Origin: Candidatus Nitrosopumilus sp. SW
GTDB lineage: Archaea > Thermoproteota > Nitrososphaeria > Nitrososphaerales > Nitrosopumilaceae
Direction: 5' to 3'
Length of the DNA stretch: 64,000 nucleotides
Assembly (NCBI RefSeq): GCF_006740685.1
Contig: NZ_CP035425.1
Location: 287,687 to 351,686 of the forward strand
The notes under the pieces were generated by a model, which saw nothing but the letters and a program-made list of their open reading frames with translations, had not been told where the DNA came from and ran no database searches. This document shows, piece by piece, positions 1 through 8,764 of this stretch; within the stretch, counting starts at the first letter, position 1, and every line of letters starts with the position of its first letter. The translations under genes and the position numbers were made by a program.

Positions 1-19
1 GGAGTAATATTCTTCATAA

Positions 20-673
20 CTAGTCTTTTTCTATAGTTTTCATCTGATCGATATTCCCATAAAACTCATCAACAAATGAAGAGAATTGAAATATTGGAAC
101 AATAGGTACGTTTTCAATAAAATCTACTTTATCCTGATATAATGTAACTATAACAGGCACTGCAATTGCCCCTTCTGTTTTTGCAACATATTGCTTTGTT
201 CTTTCTATCTGTTTTTTAACAACAGATGAAAGAGACGACATACTGTAACGCTTCCAGTGTTTACAATCAATTAGTATTGCAACACCCAACCTAATTCCTA
301 CAACATCAATCTCCATTCGAGGTTTTGTGAGCATCATGTTTTTCATAACAGCAAAATTTTTTGAAGACAGTATTTCGGCAGTTAATCCCTCAAAGTCTTT
401 CCAATCTAATGCAATAGAGATTTCATCAATAGGGAGTCCTTTTTCAAGTAAAGATATTGCTATCTTTAATTTGTCACCTTCTTCAAAGTAGTAAAAATCA
501 TCTTGTTTAGTTCCAATTTGATTTTGGGTAAATTCATCTAAAATTATTTTTGATTCATCTTCAGTCATTTTAGTTACAGCAGAAAAATCTTTAGCAGATA
601 CACCGCCAGGGATAATTCCTTTTAGACCAACAATCATTTTGGGATTTGTTTTCAATTGAATTTCATGAATCAT
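20..673 (-). CDS. PD-(D/E)XK (Mrr-like) nuclease-fold protein
   Basis: This is a 217-residue soluble protein. Residues about 90-200 look like a restriction-endonuclease-like fold: an early acidic segment (DFEGLTAEIL, residues 93-102), an EIDVVGI strand with D123, and an LIDCKHW strand giving D136-x-K138, the expected D...DxK signature of PD-(D/E)XK nucleases. The first 80 residues are probably helical and could be a small winged-helix or dimerisation domain. In this family the acidic residues bind Mg2+ and the Lys completes catalysis, so DNA cleavage in repair or recombination is a reasonable guess, but no methylase or other restriction partner lies next to it. The ATG at 673 is used. The gene diverges from the downstream substrate-binding protein gene across a 74-bp spacer. 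Confidence 0.65.
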   Translation of the reverse strand: MIHEIQLKTNPKMIVGLKGIIPGGVSAKDFSAVTKMTEDESKIILDEFTQNQIGTKQDDFYYFEEGDKLKIAISLLEKGLPIDEISIALDWKDFEGLTAEILSSKNFAVMKNMMLTKPRMEIDVVGIRLGVAILIDCKHWKRYSMSSLSSVVKKQIERTKQYVAKTEGAIAVPVIVTLYQDKVDFIENVPIVPIFQFSSFVDEFYGNIDQMKTIEKD

Positions 674-747
674 GAAAGGAATTTAGGTTTTAAGAAATAA
701 AAGAACAGGGTATTATGATATAGGTTTTATTATGAGCCTCTTAAATT

Positions 748-3216
748 ATGGATATGAAAAAATTGCTAGTTATCATACTAGCTCTTTCAATTGTAATTAT
801 CGGACAGAATCAAGTGTTTGCAGAAAAAAATGTGTTTTTTGATTCTGTAAAATTTATTCAGTATCTAGATGAGAACACAGCATTAGAAGAGGTTCGAAAT
901 GGCAATCTGGACATGTATTATTACAGAATTTCATCAGACAGATTAGAAAACAATCAAGCAAGAGAGGGATTACAAGTGTTTGATTCAACTGGAGGATCAT
1001 ATAGTATTCTAGTCAATCCAGCAGAATCAGAAAATTTCAACCCATTTTCAATTAAAGAAATAAGATTTGCTTTGAATTATTTGGTAGATAGAAAATTAAT
1101 TGTAAATGAATTGATGGGAGGGTATGGGGCACCAATAATTTCTTACTATGGACCATCAGACCCAGAATACCTTACAATATTAGAAGAGTTAGAGAGATTC
1201 AATTTCAAATACAATCCTGCACTTGCAGAAGAAATTATCACAAATGCGTTAAAAGAAAGAGGAGCAGTAAAAATTGATGAGAAATGGCAAGTAGATCAAA
1301 CACCAATAGAGATTAGAATCTTCATTAGAAGTGATGATCCAGTTAGAAAATCAATTGGAGAAATTTTGGCAATTGAATTAGAGAGAATTGGGTTTTCAGT
1401 TAAGAAAGATTTTGGCGATTTGAATAAGGCATTTGTTGTTGTATATGGTTCAAACCCATCGGATTTGAAATGGAATTTGTATACAGAGGGGTGGGGACGT
1501 TCAGCATTTGTAAAATATGATTCAGTTGGATTAGGTCAAATGTATTCTCCATGGTTTTCAAATATGCCAGGATTTAATGACCCATCATATTGGAACTATG
1601 AGAATACAAAACTGGATGAAATTACACAAAAAATCTACACAGGAGATTTTGAAACTGCTAAAAACAGATCAGAGTTAATTCAAGAAGCAGTTGTTGAGGG
1701 AATTAATGAATCTGTAAGAATTTTTCTTGCAAGTAAGATTGATCAGTATGTTGTAAATGAAAAAGTAAGCGGAGTTGTGAATGATTTTGGTGCAGGAGTG
1801 CCAAGCAGATTTACTCCAATTAATGCACAAAGTCAAAATGATGAACTGGTGATTGGGGTCAAACAAATCTATCAAGGAGCATGGAATCCAATTATGGGTT
1901 TAACTGATAGTTATAGCAGGCATATTTGGGGAATATTATCTGACCCGGGAACATTCAAACATCCTTTTACTGGAGAAACATTTCCAGTCAGAACAAATTG
2001 GCAAGTTGAAACTGCAGGTCCAAATGGAAGTCTCATAGTTCCAACAAAAGCAGTGATGTGGAACCCAGAATTACAAAAATGGGAAAACATCAAACCAAAT
2101 ACAGTATCTAAAAGCAAAGTAATTTTTGATTTTAATTTTGGAAATTGGCATAACGGTCAAAAAATAGACATGAATGACATTATGCACTCGTTGTATTTTA
2201 CAATAGAATGGGGAACACAAACAGATGAAAATGATAGGACATTTGACACAGAATTCACTCCAAGAGCAGCTCAAAGTATTCAAACAATAATCGGAGTAAA
2301 TCAAATTGATGAGGATACTATCGAAGTTTATGTGGATTATTGGCATTTTGATGAGGGAGAGATTGCAGATTGGGCAGTTATTTGGAATACAATGCCTTGG
2401 GAAATTTCTGCAGCAATGGAAAAAGCAGTGCTTGATGGCAAAGTATCATTTTCTAGATCAGGTGCAACAAGTAAGAACGTAAACTGGTTATCATTAATTA
2501 TTCCAAATGATGCAAATCTAATCAGAGAGTATTTAGAAGAATTTAGAGATTCAAAATACATACCCATTTCATTAGAGAATAATAATTTAGAATCAAAATA
2601 TTTTCAAGAAAGATTTGACTCTTCCATAAAATGGATTGAAGAAAACAATCACGCCGTAATTAGCAATGGACCATTTTATCTAGAGTCATATTCACCAGAA
2701 TCACGAACAATCAAAGTCAATTCATTTGATGATGATTCATATCCATTTAAAATCGGAAGTTGGTCTGAATTTGAAAATCCAAAATTCCCAACAATTACAA
2801 AAATAGAATTAGAGAATGTAATTGAGAAAGGATCAGAATTTTCAATACAAGTTGAGGCCAAAAATACGGATTCAATTTTGTATTTTCTAACAAACAGTCA
2901 AGGAGATATGATTTCATCACAATCAATGGATGTTGTGGAAGGCAAAATTAGCATCATAATAGATTCGGTAGATTCAGAGAAGTTGCAAGTAGGTGCAGGT
3001 AATGTAAAGATTTTTGCAGTATCAGATTCAGTTCTCAAACCAGATTTTTATGAAACAAGTTTCATTGTAACTGAAATGAAAACAAAGTTACCAAGCAGCT
3101 CTGCGGATGACATAGAGTTTTTAGATAACAAATCAAGTTATGAGGTTTGGATAGTTCCAATAATAATAATTATTGGAGTTGTTATTTTTCTAAGGAAACG
3201 TTACAGTAAGCCATAA
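748..3216 (+). CDS. Membrane-anchored substrate-binding protein, SBP family 5-like, rearranged lobes
   Basis: The 822-residue product has an N-terminal signal/anchor (KKLLVIILALSIVII) and a C-terminal membrane helix followed by a basic tail (RKRYSKP), so the bulk should face the outside. It resembles peptide/solute-binding proteins of the OppA/DppA type. The order of the recognisable parts is unusual: the segment normally found in the second half of such proteins (EIRFALNYLVDR, residues 104-115) comes first, while the N-lobe signature (NWHNGQKIDMNDI, about residues 465-480) follows. No permease or ATPase gene is adjacent. Translation may begin at 748 or at the second Met (754). The 3' end overlaps the convergent tsr3 gene by 16 bp. 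Confidence 0.7.
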   Translation: MDMKKLLVIILALSIVIIGQNQVFAEKNVFFDSVKFIQYLDENTALEEVRNGNLDMYYYRISSDRLENNQAREGLQVFDSTGGSYSILVNPAESENFNPFSIKEIRFALNYLVDRKLIVNELMGGYGAPIISYYGPSDPEYLTILEELERFNFKYNPALAEEIITNALKERGAVKIDEKWQVDQTPIEIRIFIRSDDPVRKSIGEILAIELERIGFSVKKDFGDLNKAFVVVYGSNPSDLKWNLYTEGWGRSAFVKYDSVGLGQMYSPWFSNMPGFNDPSYWNYENTKLDEITQKIYTGDFETAKNRSELIQEAVVEGINESVRIFLASKIDQYVVNEKVSGVVNDFGAGVPSRFTPINAQSQNDELVIGVKQIYQGAWNPIMGLTDSYSRHIWGILSDPGTFKHPFTGETFPVRTNWQVETAGPNGSLIVPTKAVMWNPELQKWENIKPNTVSKSKVIFDFNFGNWHNGQKIDMNDIMHSLYFTIEWGTQTDENDRTFDTEFTPRAAQSIQTIIGVNQIDEDTIEVYVDYWHFDEGEIADWAVIWNTMPWEISAAMEKAVLDGKVSFSRSGATSKNVNWLSLIIPNDANLIREYLEEFRDSKYIPISLENNNLESKYFQERFDSSIKWIEENNHAVISNGPFYLESYSPESRTIKVNSFDDDSYPFKIGSWSEFENPKFPTITKIELENVIEKGSEFSIQVEAKNTDSILYFLTNSQGDMISSQSMDVVEGKISIIIDSVDSEKLQVGAGNVKIFAVSDSVLKPDFYETSFIVTEMKTKLPSSSADDIEFLDNKSSYEVWIVPIIIIIGVVIFLRKRYSKP

Positions 3217-3692
3217 TCTTTTAGAATTAATTCAATCTGTTCTTCATTTTCTAATTTCAAGTATTCATCAAATAGATTTTTATTCAATTCATAGAACGTA
3301 TGACCCCACTTGAATTTTTCAAGTAATTCTAAACCTTGTTCCTTTTGACCTAAAATGAACAGAGAGGCAGCTAAAGCTTCAACGGTTGTTAATTTATTTA
3401 ATTTTGCATAGTTTACAGGATTTCCTGCAAGTAATGGAGGAAGTTTTCGCTTTATTCCATTAAATTTTTTTGAAAATGCCTGATCAGCTAAATTCCAAGA
3501 ACAGTCAATGCCAACAATAGAGTTGATTGATGATTTGTCTTTTGGCATCAAAGTTTTATCTGAAAAAGGATCCAGGACTAGCCCCTTTGTACCAATTTTT
3601 TTAATATTTTGAGCAAGACCAAATTTTACCATTTTTGCAGCTGTGCATTTTTTGGGATCGTCTTGATAAAACATCAAAACTTGAAGTTTCAT
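3201..3692 (-). CDS. tsr3: Tsr3-type rRNA aminocarboxypropyltransferase (DUF367)
   Basis: At 163 residues this matches the compact archaeal Tsr3 family, which transfers the 3-amino-3-carboxypropyl group of S-adenosylmethionine to N1-methylpseudouridine in small-subunit rRNA. Seen directly are the family blocks DPKKCTAAK near the N terminus, VGIDCSWN in the middle, RKLPPLLAGNPVNYAKLNKL and TTVEALAASL in the conserved core, and KWGHTFYELN near the C terminus. Its last 16 bp overlap the end of the upstream convergent gene. It stands alone, which is usual for a housekeeping rRNA modification gene. Confidence 0.9.
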   Translation of the reverse strand: MKLQVLMFYQDDPKKCTAAKMVKFGLAQNIKKIGTKGLVLDPFSDKTLMPKDKSSINSIVGIDCSWNLADQAFSKKFNGIKRKLPPLLAGNPVNYAKLNKLTTVEALAASLFILGQKEQGLELLEKFKWGHTFYELNKNLFDEYLKLENEEQIELILKDYGLL

Positions 3693-3726
3693 TTCAAATA
3701 ATTTTCAAATAAATAGTATTTTGAAC

Positions 3727-6700
3727 TTACTCTAAGGCTCTGTAAGTTACCTTATAGTAGAATCTAGAAACTTGCTCATCTTTGAGTACTTCTACATTCC
3801 AATTCGAATCAGGCAAGAATAAGTCAGAGGATTCAGGTAAAATACTGAATTTTTCTAGGCGTACGTCAGGACCACTATATCTAACATTTAGGCTCATTCC
3901 ATCAACTTCAACAACATCATAGATTTGTCCAGGTTTTCTAGTGGATTCACTGACAAGGCAATCGGTATCAGGTCCAATTATACAAACACCACTTTGAGAG
4001 GAAACTTTGAGATTTACATCTGAAGCATCATCTCTAATTGGAGTTAGTAAGGAACCTGAAACAACTCTTGGAGATAATGATACATCACCTACAGTTTTTC
4101 CTTGTGTAGAAACAGAAATTGTTGTGTCAGGAATTCTATTTTCTTTTTCAATTACCGTTTCTAATTTAGGTGCAGGGAGTTCTTCAACAACTTTGAATTT
4201 AATATGCTTTGTTTCAAAATCAGCATCAATTGTTACCTCATAGGTTCCAATAGAAGTTAGTATATTTTTAATTGGAAATTCATGGATAAATGAGCCAGAA
4301 GGACTAGGACGAATAGATGTTACTTGACCAACATGGATTCCACAAATAAAAGACCCACAAGTGATTTCGGTGTCAGATTTTTTGATAATACTTACATCAT
4401 ATGCTTCCAAGTAAATCAATTTGTTTGGTTTTCCAGAAATGATAACTGTGTCACCAGGATAGTATTCAGATTTATCAGTAGATGCTAACAGGGACACAGG
4501 TTCATCAAGACCAAAAACAAAATCATTTGCAACACTAAATGTAGAAGTTGTTTGAGTAGTAGAATAAATGGCCTTTACAGTGTAAAGACCCTCACCAAAT
4601 ATAGTTGGAGGTAATTCAAACAAACTGGAAAACTCTCCACCTTGTTTTGGATAAACAGATGCTTCATGGATTTGCTCGTATGGGAATTTTCCATCTAAAA
4701 CTTTGATAGTTACACGGTCAGGAACATTTAGACCTTCATCTCCTTGTTCACGAGGGATAACATTTCCAATTACTTTGAGTTTATCTCCTGCCTGATAGAG
4801 AGATTTGTCAGTAGTTACAAAAATAGGAGTGGTTGATATGGAATCATTTTCAGGGTCAGCAGATACTTTGAACAACAGATCTTTACTATAAGAATCACCA
4901 GACACTTTGATCTTATAAATTCCAAAATTAGATTTAGTGACATCTCGTCCATCATCAATCTTCAAAGTTTGATATCGTTCAGATACAGGGGTTGTCCAAG
5001 ACCAAGAAAATCTTTGGTTATCAACAGATGTTCCATATGTGGTCTTTGTGCCATCAGGCCTAGTGACAGAAATAGTTACAGAACTTTCAGCAGTTGGGAA
5101 AATACCACTAACAGTGACTTTTTCACCTAAACCATAAACATCCTTATCAAGAGAAATACCTGCACCACTATTCAAATCATCTACAATATCAAATGAAGTA
5201 GTTGCTGAAAGGTCAAGATATTGAGCATTAATGAAATAGGTTCCTTCGGAAAATATTCCTCTACTAATATCAGCAGTAACTGAAAAGGTTCCACCAGATT
5301 CAGGAATTGCTGTAAATTCATAATTTGCAGTGACAGATCCTTCTCCACCTGCAGCCCCTTGATTAATACCACCAGGAACACCAATTATGGAAAGAGATTT
5401 TCCATCTGCATCTTTAAATGAAATTAAAACAACAGGAGTCTCAAAACTTGTTCTTTCTACAGGGTTTTTTATTTGACCACGAATTACAAGTTCATTATCT
5501 AATGTAAAATCATAAACAAGTTTGTTTGTAGTGACAATGAGAGGATCAGTTAAGGGGATATAATTTTCAGGATCTTCTACTACCACAATAGTCTTTTTGG
5601 CAGAACCAAGATCTTTTGAAACTTTGATTGTATAATCACCTAATCTAGTATCAGCGTCAGGAATAGTAAATGAATATTTGAATTTACCATCACCATCCAT
5701 TCTAACCACATCTAAAATTTTTAAAACATTACCGCCACCAAGTTGGCTACCAGTTCCCAAAGAGAGACTCTTTGTTTGAATTATTTCCAAATCAAGTGAT
5801 GCAACCCAAACATCATTTAGTCTTCCAGTAATAGTTACAACTTCACCAGTTCCATAAACATCCTTATCAGTCCACAAGGATATTGGGACTGTTTCTTTTA
5901 CATCCTTAACAACTTCAAATGTTGTAATTGCAGATTTGTCAAAGTATTCACCAATTATTTCATAAGTGCCATAAACAGGATTTACAGTAGATAGGAAAAT
6001 ACTAGTTTTGAATTGACCATTTACAGGAAACAAATTTCCATTGTAAACCGTATTTCCTGAAGAATCAGTTACAGTGAATTTCATTCCTTGAAATTCTATA
6101 ATATCAGTAGCAGTACCAGTAATAGTTACCATTTGTCCTGGAATGTATTGAGATTTATCAGTAGTCAAACGGAGAGAGCCATCTTGTTGTTGTTGTTCTT
6201 GTTCAAAGATTTCATATCCTACAGAAAACGAGGTGTTTGCAGTTGAGCCAGCATAAGATGCAGTAATGTTATAATCGCCTTCATTAATTCCCAAGACTTT
6301 TTGCAACCCCAAAGTTGTTTTGAAATTTAAATTCAAATCAGGATACAAGGTTAATGTTCTATCAAAATTTGGTCCAGTGATTTTTACAGTGATCACTTCA
6401 GGTTGAAAGAATGGTTTTTCAACAAACACCGCTTCAGAAACACTTCCTGTTATCACAGCAGTTTCTCCAAACAAATAGGATGATTTATCAGAAGAGAGAG
6501 TAACAGAGATTTCATCTTGCTGTTGTTCTTGTATTAGTTTTCCATTAGTAGAACCAGAAGTAGATGTGACAAACTTCCAATCATTAGAATTATCTAAATC
6601 ATATCCATCGTAAATTCTCTGCCAGGATGTAAAATCATTTTGAATATCTGAAAGTATCGGAGTCTTGTCAATTACAATTCCATTGGCATTACGTAATTCA

Positions 6701-7020
6701 ACTGACTCATTGATATCAGTGAACCAAACACTTTGATAAGAAAATGTTAAAAATTGTCCTGGTTCAATAGTAGTTCCAGGACCAATTGTCATAGTTTTCT
6801 TTAGAACAGTAGTTGAGGCAATCTGCCACCCACTCAAATCAATTTCAGAATCAGTAGGATTATAGAGTTCAACCCATTCAGAGATAGATTTAGAATCATC
6901 CCCAGGAGGATTAATATCAACTTCATTAATTACAACACCGTCAGATGTTTGAGCATATGCAGGTGTGATAATTCCTGCAAGTAAGAAGAGTGAAAATACT
7001 AAAGATAGTTTCTGATTCAT
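3727..7020 (-). CDS. Large secreted protein: lamin-tail domain plus multiple Ig-like (MG2-type) repeats
   Basis: The 1097-residue product begins with a clear signal peptide (KLSLVFSLFLLAGII ending PAYAQ). Residues about 28-150 form a lamin-tail-like beta domain (VVINEVDINPPGDD, EWVELYNP, DLSGWQIAS). The rest is a chain of roughly eight beta-sandwich repeats, each opening with a pattern like TDKSxYxxGExVxITG, similar to macroglobulin MG2 or bacterial Ig-like modules. No C-terminal membrane helix or sorting signal is evident. It is most likely a cell-surface or S-layer-associated protein. It is the longest gene in the window, is monocistronic, and its ATG at 7020 is followed directly by the signal sequence. 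A similar lamin-tail/Ig build occurs in other secreted proteins of ammonia-oxidising archaea, but the ligand is unknown. Confidence 0.8.
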   Translation of the reverse strand: MNQKLSLVFSLFLLAGIITPAYAQTSDGVVINEVDINPPGDDSKSISEWVELYNPTDSEIDLSGWQIASTTVLKKTMTIGPGTTIEPGQFLTFSYQSVWFTDINESVELRNANGIVIDKTPILSDIQNDFTSWQRIYDGYDLDNSNDWKFVTSTSGSTNGKLIQEQQQDEISVTLSSDKSSYLFGETAVITGSVSEAVFVEKPFFQPEVITVKITGPNFDRTLTLYPDLNLNFKTTLGLQKVLGINEGDYNITASYAGSTANTSFSVGYEIFEQEQQQQDGSLRLTTDKSQYIPGQMVTITGTATDIIEFQGMKFTVTDSSGNTVYNGNLFPVNGQFKTSIFLSTVNPVYGTYEIIGEYFDKSAITTFEVVKDVKETVPISLWTDKDVYGTGEVVTITGRLNDVWVASLDLEIIQTKSLSLGTGSQLGGGNVLKILDVVRMDGDGKFKYSFTIPDADTRLGDYTIKVSKDLGSAKKTIVVVEDPENYIPLTDPLIVTTNKLVYDFTLDNELVIRGQIKNPVERTSFETPVVLISFKDADGKSLSIIGVPGGINQGAAGGEGSVTANYEFTAIPESGGTFSVTADISRGIFSEGTYFINAQYLDLSATTSFDIVDDLNSGAGISLDKDVYGLGEKVTVSGIFPTAESSVTISVTRPDGTKTTYGTSVDNQRFSWSWTTPVSERYQTLKIDDGRDVTKSNFGIYKIKVSGDSYSKDLLFKVSADPENDSISTTPIFVTTDKSLYQAGDKLKVIGNVIPREQGDEGLNVPDRVTIKVLDGKFPYEQIHEASVYPKQGGEFSSLFELPPTIFGEGLYTVKAIYSTTQTTSTFSVANDFVFGLDEPVSLLASTDKSEYYPGDTVIISGKPNKLIYLEAYDVSIIKKSDTEITCGSFICGIHVGQVTSIRPSPSGSFIHEFPIKNILTSIGTYEVTIDADFETKHIKFKVVEELPAPKLETVIEKENRIPDTTISVSTQGKTVGDVSLSPRVVSGSLLTPIRDDASDVNLKVSSQSGVCIIGPDTDCLVSESTRKPGQIYDVVEVDGMSLNVRYSGPDVRLEKFSILPESSDLFLPDSNWNVEVLKDEQVSRFYYKVTYRALE

Positions 7021-7158
7021 TGTTATTTCCTATTTTTTCTGACTGGAAGGGTCATTTTAGAATGAAATTGAGGAAAAGTTGAGCTAGTTGTTAAAGTCAT
7101 ATATCTTAAAACCATCAAAAATTTTATCAATTTTTCAGTTTTAAGGCATACGTAGGAA

Positions 7159-7404
7159 TCATACCTTAGAATAGTCACAATTAGGACATTTTTTCTCATG
7201 GATTTTAGCCCCACATTCTAGGCATATGCCTTCACCCACATCTCGCTCGATTAATTGACGTCTCTTTGCAACATAGAACTTTATGCCAAAATACATGAGA
7301 ATTACAATTATTGCAGCATATGCAGGGCTCATGAATGGGATCAACCCAATCATGAAAAGCAATAGTCCAACAATCAAAATAATATCTCTTCTCTCAAATT
7401 TCAA
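7159..7404 (-). CDS. Small membrane protein with C-terminal zinc ribbon
   Basis: This 81-residue protein has two hydrophobic helices (about residues 9-25 and 28-45) and then a cytosolic-type tail with two CxxC knuckles (CLECG and CPNCD) separated by nine residues, forming a short zinc ribbon. The fold suggests a membrane-tethered nucleic-acid or protein-binding module, but no specific function can be assigned. It lies alone between the giant secreted protein and a tRNA gene. Confidence 0.7.
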   Translation of the reverse strand: MKFERRDIILIVGLLLFMIGLIPFMSPAYAAIIVILMYFGIKFYVAKRRQLIERDVGEGICLECGAKIHEKKCPNCDYSKV

Positions 7405-7540
7405 TAAAACAAGACCTCAGAGAATTCATAAAAACATGCCGGAGCTCAGAGCCATTAGTTTACTTCATATCAAAGTCATTACTCTAACTCTTCCTCATTG
7501 CTCGGCGATATTAGTATGAGTTAATTTGATAATAAGATAA

Positions 7541-7617
7541 TGGTGGGATCGGCGAGATTTGAACGCGCGACCTCTGCGTCCCAAACGCAGAATCATACCA
7601 AGCTAGACCACGATCCC
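7541..7617 (-). tRNA. tRNA-Pro (anticodon TGG), CCA encoded
   Basis: Read on the minus strand the segment begins GGGATCG and ends CGATCCC plus discriminator A and an encoded CCA (7541-7543). The anticodon arm CTGCG-TTTGGGA-CGCAG gives anticodon TGG, decoding proline. The T-loop is TTCAAAT. The T-stem (GCGCG with CTCGC) carries one C-T mismatch, a slight oddity. No intron is present in the anticodon loop. Confidence 0.93.
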
Positions 7618-7689
7618 AGTAAATCCTAAAAGTCGCCCAATTTAAGCTTCACAGATAATCATTTTAAAGGCACACAAGGGAGCTAAAAC

Positions 7690-8583
7690 GTGCAGATAGA
7701 AGAGTACATCAAAGCAGGAAAAATTGCATCAGAAGTAAGAGAGATGGTCAGAGTAAAAGACTGGGTAGGAAAAACAGTCTATGAAATTTGTGAATGGGTA
7801 GAAGATGAAATTAGAAAACGAGGAGCAAAGTGTGCATTTCCAGTCAATGCAAGTATCAATGAAGTTGCAGCTCACTATACTGCAGAACCAAATGATCCAA
7901 TTACAATCAAAGATACAGATTTGGTAAAAATTGATCTTGGTGCACAAATTAATGGGTACATTGCAGATACAGCAGTAACAGTATGTTATGATCCACAATA
8001 TGATGGACTAGTCCAAGCAGCTGAAGAAGGATTAGCAAATGCAATGTCAATGATAAAGGCAGGAGTCAAAGCAAGCGACATTGGCAGAACAATTGAAACC
8101 ACAATAAAACAAATGGGATACAAACCAATTGCAAATCTTAGCGGTCATTCTTTGGAACAATACACAATTCATGCAGGAAAATCAATTCCAAATATTTGGT
8201 CAATTGGAGGATTTTCATTATCCGAAAATTCAGCATATGCATGTGAACCATTTGTCACAACATCAGATGGAGGAGGATTTGTCAGAAATGGACAAATAAA
8301 AAATATTTTTGCAATAAACTCTAGAAAGAAAACAAAAGATCCAGAAGCAGATAAATTACTTGATTTTATTTGGGAGAATTTTAACATGTTACCATTTGCA
8401 TTAAGATGGATTACAAAAGAAAGAGAGGAGAAAGAAGCAAGAGAGTTATTGAATATTTTAATAAAGAAAAAAGCAGTACAGGCATATCCAGTTTTGATTG
8501 AAGTGAACGAACAAAGAGTGGCTCAAGCAGAACATACGTTTATTCCAACAGAAAATGGAGTCACAGTAACTACTAAAGCATAG
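7690..8583 (+). CDS. map: Methionine aminopeptidase, type II
   Basis: The 297-residue protein removes the initiator methionine from nascent proteins using two metal ions. It has the archaeal type II layout: the metal-binding Asp residues lie in the LVKIDLGAQINGYIADTAVT block, a metal-ligand His in NLSGHSLEQY, and the conserved ACEPFVTTSDGGG segment and the insert typical of type II follow. Start is GTG at 7690, about 23 bp after a TTTTAAAG TATA-like box (7664-7671), consistent with a leaderless message. The gene is monocistronic and runs toward a small convergent zinc-ribbon gene. Confidence 0.95.
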   Translation: MQIEEYIKAGKIASEVREMVRVKDWVGKTVYEICEWVEDEIRKRGAKCAFPVNASINEVAAHYTAEPNDPITIKDTDLVKIDLGAQINGYIADTAVTVCYDPQYDGLVQAAEEGLANAMSMIKAGVKASDIGRTIETTIKQMGYKPIANLSGHSLEQYTIHAGKSIPNIWSIGGFSLSENSAYACEPFVTTSDGGGFVRNGQIKNIFAINSRKKTKDPEADKLLDFIWENFNMLPFALRWITKEREEKEARELLNILIKKKAVQAYPVLIEVNEQRVAQAEHTFIPTENGVTVTTKA

Positions 8584-8584
8584 G

Positions 8585-8764
8585 TCACTGTTCTATAGTT
8601 TCACCAAAGATTTTATCAATTACAGTCATTCCATCACAAGAAGGACATTTTGATATTTCTGCAAACAAGACATCACCTTCAGAGAATTTTCTTTTCTTTT
8701 GCATACCACATTTTTCACATTTTTCTAAAGTGTAAGCAACAGTGATCTTTTCTTTTGAAAACAT
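8585..8764 (-). CDS. Small zinc-ribbon protein (59 aa)
   Basis: A 59-residue ORF starts with ATG at 8762-8764, overlapping by one base the TAA stop of the upstream DUF1512-like gene, so the two are translationally coupled. The sequence has two CxxC knuckles (KCEKCG at residues 15-20 and KCPSCDG at 39-45), a classic four-Cys zinc ribbon, joined by a basic stretch (QKKRKFSEGD). It probably binds nucleic acid or a protein partner, perhaps that encoded by the gene in front of it. Function is unknown. Confidence 0.75.
   Translation of the reverse strand: MFSKEKITVAYTLEKCEKCGMQKKRKFSEGDVLFAEISKCPSCDGMTVIDKIFGETIEQ

Noticed and set aside
7405-7540. Short 27-residue frame and GC-richer stretch between the zinc-ribbon membrane gene and tRNA-Pro.
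   Set aside because: No start signal, no clear structure and no recognisable product.
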